NCBI GenBank assembly: GCA_902805805.1
Contig: CADCUE010000003.1
Span: 1 to 6,269 of the forward strand
Length of the DNA: 6,269 nt
Source: an uncultured Frankineae bacterium
GTDB lineage: Bacteria > Actinomycetota > Actinomycetes > Mycobacteriales > SCTD01
Direction: 5' to 3'
In this document: positions 1 to 4,954 of the stretch, in pieces
Position numbering within the stretch: position 1 is the stretch's first letter
Layout of the letters: the number at the start of each line of letters is the position of its first letter
The notes under the pieces: model-generated
Database searches by the model: none
What the model was told of the DNA's origin: nothing
What the model saw: only the letters and a program-made list of their open reading frames with translations
Program-made: the position numbers and the translations under genes

Positions 1-28
1 GGTCCCGGCCGTCCAGGTCCTGGGGCGG

Positions 29-57
29 ACCGTAACGCTCCCGAGGTCACAGATCAA
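29..57 (-). promoter_or_regulatory. Leftward LexA-controlled promoter (probably of lexA)
   Basis: Read on the minus strand, TTGATC (57-52) is followed after 17 bp by TACGGT (34-29). This is a good -35/-10 pair with ideal spacing and predicts transcription starting near position 22, running leftward out of the window. The LexA box at 54-69 overlaps the -35, the classic position for repression. No start codon follows the predicted start site within the window, so the gene begins to the left. A LysM division-inhibitor gene on the other side of such a control region is normally paired with lexA, so lexA is the inferred target. The gene itself is not seen. Confidence 0.6.
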
Positions 58-69
58 ACACATGTTCGA
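54..69. promoter_or_regulatory. LexA-binding site (SOS box 1)
   Basis: The sequence TCAAACACATGTTCGA matches the actinobacterial/Bacillus-type SOS box TCGAAC-N4-GTTCGA with one mismatch (A for G at the third base). The central ACAT also fits the RNRT spacer seen in mycobacterial boxes. The site overlaps the -35 of the leftward promoter and shares its right half with the GTTCGAAC palindrome at 64-71. Confidence 0.85.
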
Positions 70-100
70 ACGTGTCTGGCGTTTTGTCAGAGGGGGTGGG

Positions 101-106
101 TACGGT
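101..106 (+). promoter_or_regulatory. Candidate -10 element of the rightward LysM gene promoter
   Basis: TACGGT fits the TANNNT core of actinobacterial -10 elements and is the exact mirror of the leftward -10. Transcription would start near 113 and give a leader of about 53 nt that contains LexA box 2 (123-138), which could then act as a roadblock. No good -35 is present at the expected distance: 78-83 reads GGCGTT. The assignment rests on the TANNNT match and the symmetry. Confidence 0.4.
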
Positions 107-122
107 CCGCTCAGACGTTCGA

Positions 123-138
123 TCGAACGCACGTTCGC
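123..138. promoter_or_regulatory. LexA-binding site (SOS box 2)
   Basis: The sequence TCGAACGCACGTTCGC matches TCGAAC-N4-GTTCGA except for the last base (C for A). Its left half is also part of the 14-bp palindrome at 116-129, CGTTCGATCGAACG. It lies 28-43 bp before the LysM start codon and about 69 bp, centre to centre, from box 1. This makes the LysM gene a direct LexA target. Confidence 0.85.
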
Positions 139-165
139 TCGAAGACGAGACGAAGGAGCACCCGG

Positions 166-498
166 ATGAGCGCCAACACCGCCACCCAGCACACCACGGT
201 CGCCAGCCACACGCGGCTCACCCGACGCGGGCGTGTCCTGCTGCTGCTCGCGCTCGTGGCGGTGCTGTTCGGTGCCTTCTCCCTCGGCCGGTCCGTCTCC
301 GAGGCCGCTCCGCCCAGCGCCCACCCGGCCGGGCACGTCGTCACCGTCGAGCAGGGCGACTCGCTGTGGACGCTCGCCCGCCGGGTCGCGCCCGACAACG
401 ACCCGCGCGACGTGGTGGCGCAGATCCGCGACCTCAACGACCTGACGAGCTCCGGCCTGGTCCCCGGTCAGCAGCTCGTGCTGCCGGTGGCCGCCTGA
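166..498 (+). CDS. Membrane-anchored LysM protein, probable SOS-induced cell division inhibitor (YneA/DivS/ChiZ-like)
   Basis: The 110-residue product has a short cytoplasmic N-terminus with basic residues (TRLTRRGR, 17-23) and one membrane segment at about 24-41 (VLLLLALVAVLFGAFSLG). After a Pro/Ala linker comes a single LysM domain at about 58-107, opening VVTVEQGDSLWTLARR and ending GLVPGQQLVLP. LysM domains bind peptidoglycan, so this end should be outside the membrane. The ATG at 166 has AAGGAG at 153-158, 7 nt upstream. Size, topology, two LexA boxes and a divergent LexA-type promoter match YneA of Bacillus, DivS of Corynebacterium and Rv2719c/ChiZ of Mycobacterium, which block septation during DNA damage; the three share little sequence beyond this layout. 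The nrdR gene that often follows in actinobacteria is absent. Function as a division inhibitor is inferred from layout. Hydrolase activity, claimed for ChiZ, cannot be judged. Confidence 0.85.
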   Translation: MSANTATQHTTVASHTRLTRRGRVLLLLALVAVLFGAFSLGRSVSEAAPPSAHPAGHVVTVEQGDSLWTLARRVAPDNDPRDVVAQIRDLNDLTSSGLVPGQQLVLPVAA

Positions 499-501
499 CC
501 G

Positions 502-2289
502 TCACAGCGTCAGGACGATCTCGCTCACGCCCCGCGAGGTGTGCGCCTCGACGTCCAGGCCGCTCGTCCTGAACAGCCGCAGCATCGCGGTGTTCTCGGC
601 GAGGACGTCGGCGGTGAGGGCGACGACCCCGTGCCGGCGGGCGACGTCGACGATGACGTCCCGCAGCGCCGTCCCGAGCCCGACGCCCTTCCACTCCGGG
701 TCGACCATGAAGGCGACGTCCGCCCGGCCGGAGGTCGGGTCGCGGTAGTAGGACACCGTGCCGACCACGCGCTCGCTGCCCCAGTCGCCCTCGACGGCCA
801 GCAGCGTCACCTCGTTGTCGAACGACACGCTCGTCATGTGCTCGGCCGTCGACAGCGGCAGCGACGTCAGGTGCCGGAAGAAGCGGGTGTACACGTCCTC
901 CGGCGGCATCCGGTAGAAGAGGTCCTGCAGGATGCCGGCGTCACCGGTGCGGGCCGGACGGACCAGCACCGACCGGCCGTCCCGCAGGGTCACCGTCCGC
1001 TCCTCCTCCCGCGGGTAGGCGCCGCGCGAGCGCAGCTGCTGCCCCGGCGGGACGAGGCCGCGCTCGACGGCGGCGGCCAGCAGCTCCTCACGCACCGTGG
1101 GGTGCGCCAGCTCGATGAGCGCCACCGCCCGCTCGCGCAGCGACCGCCCGAACAGGTACGCCGTCCCGTACTCGGTCACGACGTGGTGCACGTCCGAGCG
1201 GGCGATCGTCACCGCCTCGTCGGCTGCCAGCGACGGCCGGATGCGCGAGGTGCCGTCCGGGAACAGCGTCGACAGGCACACCACCGCGCGTCCGCCCGGG
1301 CTGTGCGCCGCCGCCCAGTGCATGAGGTTCTGCGACGCGACGCCGCCGTACAGGTCACCGGCGTCGGTGTCGGCGCACACCTGGCCGGTCAGGTCGACCG
1401 TGAACGCCTGCGTCACCGACACCAGCCGCTCGAGCCGTGTCAGCGTCACCGGGTGCGCGAGCCGCTCGAGCGGCCGGAAGTCGACCTGCGGACCTTCCAG
1501 CCGGTCGAACAGCCGCTTCGTCCCGACGGCCATCGACGCGACGACCGTGCCGGGACCGCGTCGGACGGCGCCGCTGTCGAGCAGGTCGACGAGCCCGTCG
1601 GTCACGACATCGCTGTGCACGCACAGGTCACGACGGCCCGACAGGTGCCGCAGCATCTCGTTCGGCACCCGCCCGAGCCCGATCTGCAGCGTGGCGCCGT
1701 CCGGCACGAGGCGGGCGACGTAGGCCGCGATCGCCTCGGCCGCCGCGCCGACCGGCTCGTGGTGGTACTCCGCGACCGGCCCCGGCACGTCGACGAAGGC
1801 GTCGATGCGCTCGACCGGGATCTGCGTCGCCGGGCCGGTCCGCGGCATCGCCGGGTTCACCTCGGCGATGACCGTCCGCGCGTGCAGGGCGGCGGCCAGC
1901 GTGACGTCGACCGTGACGCCGAGGCTGCACATGCCCTGCTCGTCCGGCGGCGCGACCTGCAGGAGCGCGACGTCGACGCGGTGCTGCCCGCGGGCGACGA
2001 GGGACGGCACCTCCGACAGCGACACCGGCACGTAGTCGACCTGACCGCTCCGTGTGAGCCCGCGCAGCTCGCTGCCGACGAACAGCACCTCCTGCGGGTA
2101 GCGCGCCACGCCGTCGACCGTCACGCCGTCGGCCAGGAAGTGGACGAGCCGCACCCCGGGCAGCGGCACGGGCAGGTCGTTGAGCGCCGCCAGCAGCGCG
2201 CGTGGCGTCCCGCAGGCCGAGCCGACCCACACCCGGTCCCCGGGTCGGACGAGCTCGACGGCCTGCGCCGCCGTCATCGTCTCGGGCAC
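502..2289 (-). CDS. Acetyl-CoA hydrolase/CoA-transferase fused to a GNAT acetyltransferase
   Basis: The 595-residue product has an acetyl-CoA hydrolase/transferase part at about 1-420, like 4-hydroxybutyrate CoA-transferase. Family marks are GLGRVPNEML (204-213, the GxGxxP CoA-loop motif), HSDVVTDG (225-232), YGGVASQ (314-320) and VTEYGTAYLFGRSLRERA (371-388). A C-terminal GNAT domain (about 433-595) opens TLRDGRSVLVRPARTGDA and carries acetyl-CoA motif A, PEWKGVGLGTAL (531-542), as in Pat-type protein acetyltransferases. This fusion is a known actinobacterial architecture: one half would move or hydrolyse acyl-CoA, the other acetylate an unknown amine, perhaps protein lysine. Oddities: the expected catalytic Glu of the HSE motif is Asp227, and the usual QxDFxRGA segment reads QNLMHWAAA. 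Start is GTG at 2289; ATG at 2277 is the alternative, and neither has a well-placed ribosome site. The stop lies 3 bp from the LysM gene's stop, so the two genes converge. Substrate is unknown. Confidence 0.88.
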   Translation of the reverse strand: MPETMTAAQAVELVRPGDRVWVGSACGTPRALLAALNDLPVPLPGVRLVHFLADGVTVDGVARYPQEVLFVGSELRGLTRSGQVDYVPVSLSEVPSLVARGQHRVDVALLQVAPPDEQGMCSLGVTVDVTLAAALHARTVIAEVNPAMPRTGPATQIPVERIDAFVDVPGPVAEYHHEPVGAAAEAIAAYVARLVPDGATLQIGLGRVPNEMLRHLSGRRDLCVHSDVVTDGLVDLLDSGAVRRGPGTVVASMAVGTKRLFDRLEGPQVDFRPLERLAHPVTLTRLERLVSVTQAFTVDLTGQVCADTDAGDLYGGVASQNLMHWAAAHSPGGRAVVCLSTLFPDGTSRIRPSLAADEAVTIARSDVHHVVTEYGTAYLFGRSLRERAVALIELAHPTVREELLAAAVERGLVPPGQQLRSRGAYPREEERTVTLRDGRSVLVRPARTGDAGILQDLFYRMPPEDVYTRFFRHLTSLPLSTAEHMTSVSFDNEVTLLAVEGDWGSERVVGTVSYYRDPTSGRADVAFMVDPEWKGVGLGTALRDVIVDVARRHGVVALTADVLAENTAMLRLFRTSGLDVEAHTSRGVSEIVLTL

Positions 2290-2295
2290 GTCCTG

Positions 2296-2301
2296 AACCT
2301 A
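2296..2301 (-). promoter_or_regulatory. Candidate -10 element giving a leaderless transcript of the CoA-transferase/GNAT gene
   Basis: On the minus strand TAGGTT (2301-2296) fits TANNNT and ends 6 bp before the GTG at 2289-2287. Transcription would therefore start at or next to the G of the start codon. Leaderless messages of this form are common in actinobacteria. The only Shine-Dalgarno-like AGGA upstream is a single base from the GTG, too close to work. No clear -35 is seen. Confidence 0.4.
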
Positions 2302-2307
2302 CGACGC

Positions 2308-2324
2308 GGCGCCCCCCAGGCGCC
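2308..2324. repeat. GGCGCC inverted repeat in the divergent intergenic region
   Basis: GGCGCC occurs at 2308-2313 and again at 2319-2324 with CCCCA between, able to form a 6-bp stem with a 5-nt loop. The right copy extends to the 8-bp palindrome AGGCGCCT (2318-2325). It lies between the divergent starts of the CoA-transferase/GNAT gene and ddaH. It could be an operator or a leader hairpin. In such GC-rich DNA chance is also possible. Confidence 0.3.
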
Positions 2325-2336
2325 TCGCCAGGTGAC

Positions 2337-2340
2337 AGGA
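2337..2340 (+). promoter_or_regulatory. Ribosome binding site that decides the ddaH start
   Basis: AGGA at 2337-2340 lies 6 nt before the GTG at 2347. The other in-frame GTG, at 2332, has no comparable site, and the ATG at 2340 is out of frame. The GTG at 2347 is therefore preferred; it also gives a protein of the usual family length. Confidence 0.55.
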
Positions 2341-2346
2341 TGCCGC

Positions 2347-3132
2347 GTGCCAGGTCGCCAGCTGCTCGTCCGCCGTCCGTCCCCAGGCCTCGACGCCGGG
2401 GAGCTCACCCACCTCGAGCGCGTGCCCGTCGACGCCGCGCTCGCGCTCGCGCAGTGGCGGGCGTACGTCGACGTCTTCCGCCGGACCGGCTGGGCCGTCA
2501 CCGAGGTCGAGCCGGCCGACGCCCACCCGGACGGCGTCTTCGTCGAGGACACCGTCGTCGTGTTCGACGACCTCGCCGTGCTCACCAGCCCCGGCGCGGC
2601 CTCGCGCGTCGGCGAGGTGACGTCGACCGCGCACGCGCTCGAGCAGCTCGCCGCCGACCGGGGACTGCAGACCGCGCGGATCGAGCCGCCCGGGCACCTC
2701 GAGGGCGGCGACGTCCTGAAGGTGGGCCGGACGGCGTACGTCGGGCGGACGACCCGCACGGACGAGGACGGCATCGCGCAGCTGCGGGCGCTCGTCGAGC
2801 CCCGCGGCTGGACCGTCGTCGCGGTGCCGGTCACCAAGGTGCTGCACCTGAAGTCGGGCGTGACCGCGCTGCCCGACGGGACCGTCATCGGCTGGGCGCC
2901 GAACGTCGACGACCCGAGCGTCTTCCCCGACTTCCTGCCGGTGCCGGAGGAGCACGGGACGGCGGTCGTCGACCTCGGCGACGGCGCGGTCGTGATGTCG
3001 GCGGACGCCCCGCGGACGGCGGCGCTGCTGCGGGACCGGGGGCTGACCGTCCACGAGGTCGGGATCAGCGAGTTCGAGAAGCTCGAGGGCTGCGTGACCT
3101 GCCTGTCCGTGCGCCTGCGGCCGACGGGCTGA
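2347..3132 (+). CDS. ddaH: Dimethylarginine dimethylaminohydrolase (dimethylargininase)
   Basis: The 261-residue product, close to the roughly 255 residues of Pseudomonas DDAH, belongs to the guanidino-modifying pentein superfamily. These cytoplasmic enzymes convert methylated arginines to citrulline and the methylamine. The N-terminus reads RRPSPGLDAGELTHLERVPVD. Expected active-site elements are present in order: FVEDT (65-69, Asp68), HLEGGDVL (117-124, Glu119), LHLKSGVTAL (166-175, His167) and LEGCVTCLSVR (246-256), where the nucleophile should be Cys252 by alignment with human DDAH1. Cys249 is a second nearby cysteine. The GTG start at 2347 is chosen for its AGGA site; GTG at 2332 would add five residues. 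The gene is divergent from the CoA-transferase/GNAT gene across 57 bp and ends 9 bp before the stop of the convergent gene. No arginine-catabolism neighbour is visible, so the true substrate could be another guanidino compound. Confidence 0.9.
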   Translation: MPGRQLLVRRPSPGLDAGELTHLERVPVDAALALAQWRAYVDVFRRTGWAVTEVEPADAHPDGVFVEDTVVVFDDLAVLTSPGAASRVGEVTSTAHALEQLAADRGLQTARIEPPGHLEGGDVLKVGRTAYVGRTTRTDEDGIAQLRALVEPRGWTVVAVPVTKVLHLKSGVTALPDGTVIGWAPNVDDPSVFPDFLPVPEEHGTAVVDLGDGAVVMSADAPRTAALLRDRGLTVHEVGISEFEKLEGCVTCLSVRLRPTG

Positions 3133-3141
3133 TCCGGGCCC

Positions 3142-4920
3142 CTACTCCCGCAGCAGCTCGTGCTCCACGAGCGCGCTCGGCAGCACCGTGCCGAGCAGCT
3201 CCTCGCGCGGCATCTGCGCCTCCCCGCCGAACGCCGTGCCGAGCGCGTCGAGGCACAGCAGCCCGGCGGCGATGACCCCGTGCCGCCCGGCGCGGGTGGC
3301 GAGCCGGTCGACGTCGGGCTCGTCCTCCGCGGCGAGGAACGCGGACAGGTCGGCGGCGGACGTGTCGTGCTCGGCCGCCTCGCGCAGGCAGGTGACGAGC
3401 AGCCAGCGCGCACCGCGGGTGCCGTCGGGCACGGTGCCGAGCAGCTCGGCGACCTGCAGCCGGCGCAGCGACTCGTCGCCGTGCGGGTCGACGTGCACGA
3501 GCAGCTGGCTGGTCGCGCAGACGAAGGCGTCGATGAGGTCGACGGCCTGCACGTCCTTCTCGAGCAGCTCGACGAACAGGTCGACGGTGGTGTCGCGGGG
3601 CAGGCCGGCGCTGCCGACGGCTGTGGCCGCGGAGGCTGCCGACAGCGCCAGCCAGGTGCCGGGGCCGACGCTGCCTCGGGTGCGGACGAAGCGGGCGAGC
3701 GTCAGGCAGGCGCGCAGGGCCGGCTCGACGGCCTCGTCGGCTCCTTGCTCGAGCAGCGCCTGCACCGTCCGCAGGTCACCGGCGATCTTGCTCGAGCTGC
3801 GGCCGGCGACCTGCACGGCGGCCGTGGCGAGCGCGGCTGCCGTGTCGTGCAGCCACGCGCGTCCGGGCACCCCTTCCTGCACCACGCGCGAGGCCAGGCT
3901 GGTGACCGCCGCGGCGTCGCCGGTGGCGGGCTGACCGGCCGCGACCGCGAGGTCGACCCACAGCCGCGACAGGCGGGCGAGGCCGGCGTCGTCGACCATG
4001 CCGAGGCCGGCGAGCACCTGCTCGTCGGGCAGGCCGGTGCCGAGGGCCTCGCGGGCGAGCAGGGCGACGAGGCGCACGGCGGAGCTGACCGCCTCCGACC
4101 GGTCGGCGCCGGCGAGGATCTGCAGCATCGCGGCGTCGGTGTCGCTGTGCGCCTCGGGGTCCTCGAGCGCGGGCGGGACGTCGGACAGCAGGCGCAGCAC
4201 CTCCGACTCGAACGGCCCGACCTGCGAGGCGACGGTCGCCCGGCCGACCTCGCCGGCGGTGCGGACCGCGGTCGCGAGCGCGGCCGACAGGCGACCGCCG
4301 AGCTCGACCTGCACCTCGTCGGGGCCGTGCTCGAGCGCCCGCAGCACCCGGCTGGTCGCCTGCTCGGCGACGAGGTCGCCGCGGTAGTGCGCGAGCACGG
4401 CGGTCGCGAGGGTCTGCGCGGCCGACTGGTCGAGCGCGTGCTCGTGCGCGTCGTCGTGCAGCAGGATCGCGAGGTCCTCCGCGAGCCACGGCGTCAGCCG
4501 TCCGCGCAGCGCCTCGACGAGGTCGGTGACGGGGACCTGCAGCTCGCCGGACAGGCGCTCGCAGTCGACCGGCGCGGCCCAGAACCGGTCGGCCGGCTCG
4601 CCGTCGACGACGGCCAGCAGCACCATGCGTCCCTCGTCACCGGGCTGGCCGGGCAGTGCCGCCACGAACGGCGCGATCGGCAGGCGCCACGACAGCGACA
4701 GCCCCTCGGCCAGCACCCGCAGCGTGACCGTGCCGGAGGACGGGCCGTCGCCGTGGACGTCGACGCGCGCCTCGGGGGAGTGCAGGCCGTCGCCGGCGCC
4801 GGGCGGCAGGAACGTGTGCAGGACGACCGCCGGCTCGAGGGTGTCTCCGGCGTGGCCGTGCAGGACGGCTCCGGCCGAGACGGCGTAGACGGGCGGTTCG
4901 TGCTGCTCGGGCGTGCTCAC
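3142..4920 (-). CDS. Uncharacterised 592-residue protein, second gene after the GAF-EAL gene
   Basis: I do not recognise the family. The product has no signal peptide or membrane segment and looks cytoplasmic. Residues about 10-120 alternate short hydrophobic stretches with Gly, Pro and Asp, as expected of a beta-rich domain (VYAVSAGAVLHGHAGDTLEP, then TVTLRVLAEGLSLSW at 64-78). The rest is almost wholly Ala/Leu-rich amphipathic helix, like a helical-repeat scaffold. An acidic/histidine cluster HDDAHEH lies at 155-161, between two helices. Cysteines are few and unpaired in motifs. The GTG start at 4920 is the only good candidate, since the first internal Met is residue 99; a weak GAAG lies 8 nt upstream. 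The gene is read in the same direction as the GAF-EAL gene, whose stop is 34 bp away, so the two are probably co-transcribed. A role linked to c-di-GMP signalling is inference from position only. Confidence 0.8.
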   Translation of the reverse strand: MSTPEQHEPPVYAVSAGAVLHGHAGDTLEPAVVLHTFLPPGAGDGLHSPEARVDVHGDGPSSGTVTLRVLAEGLSLSWRLPIAPFVAALPGQPGDEGRMVLLAVVDGEPADRFWAAPVDCERLSGELQVPVTDLVEALRGRLTPWLAEDLAILLHDDAHEHALDQSAAQTLATAVLAHYRGDLVAEQATSRVLRALEHGPDEVQVELGGRLSAALATAVRTAGEVGRATVASQVGPFESEVLRLLSDVPPALEDPEAHSDTDAAMLQILAGADRSEAVSSAVRLVALLAREALGTGLPDEQVLAGLGMVDDAGLARLSRLWVDLAVAAGQPATGDAAAVTSLASRVVQEGVPGRAWLHDTAAALATAAVQVAGRSSSKIAGDLRTVQALLEQGADEAVEPALRACLTLARFVRTRGSVGPGTWLALSAASAATAVGSAGLPRDTTVDLFVELLEKDVQAVDLIDAFVCATSQLLVHVDPHGDESLRRLQVAELLGTVPDGTRGARWLLVTCLREAAEHDTSAADLSAFLAAEDEPDVDRLATRAGRHGVIAAGLLCLDALGTAFGGEAQMPREELLGTVLPSALVEHELLRE

Positions 4921-4954
4921 CGCACCATCTTCACGGATCGCCCGCGCGCGCCCG

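Larger units (their letters stand above)
25..110. repeat. Perfect 10-bp inverted repeat centred on GTTCGAAC
   Basis: GCGGACCGTA (25-34) and its exact reverse complement TACGGTCCGC (101-110) are separated by 66 bp. Their midpoint, 67.5, is also the midpoint of the GTTCGAAC palindrome at 64-71. The surrounding 60-75 stretch is itself symmetric except for its 63/72 pair. Each arm contains TACGGT read outward, the candidate -10 hexamer of each divergent promoter. The control region is therefore built as a near mirror image around one LexA half-site pair. Confidence 0.7.

Noticed and set aside
1..63. Leftward ATG at 63-61 with an open frame to the window edge, as a possible lexA start
   Set aside because: The ATG lies inside LexA box 1 and upstream of the predicted -10, and the short peptide does not resemble a LexA N-terminus.
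139..154. Possible third LexA box, TCGAAG followed by ACGA and GACGAA
   Set aside because: The right half does not match GTTCGA, and the left half is imperfect.
541..2331. Long open rightward frame running into ddaH, which would make an 863-residue protein
   Set aside because: Its first two thirds lie antisense to the CoA-transferase/GNAT gene and read as Arg/His/Asp-rich sequence with no domain. Recognisable DDAH sequence starts only after about 2347, where a ribosome site and GTG occur.
3124..3140. GGGC/GCCC hairpin at the end of ddaH as a terminator
   Set aside because: The stem is only about 4 bp and has no T-run on either strand.
2274..3413. Leftward open frame of 379 codons across ddaH
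   Set aside because: It is antisense to a clear DDAH gene and Ser/Thr/Arg/Pro-rich with no motif; it is also out of frame with the leftward gene it overlaps.
4939..4954. Alternating CG tract between the GAF-EAL and 592-residue genes as a regulatory repeat
   Set aside because: It is short and expected by chance at this base composition; no symmetric or promoter-like element is seen.
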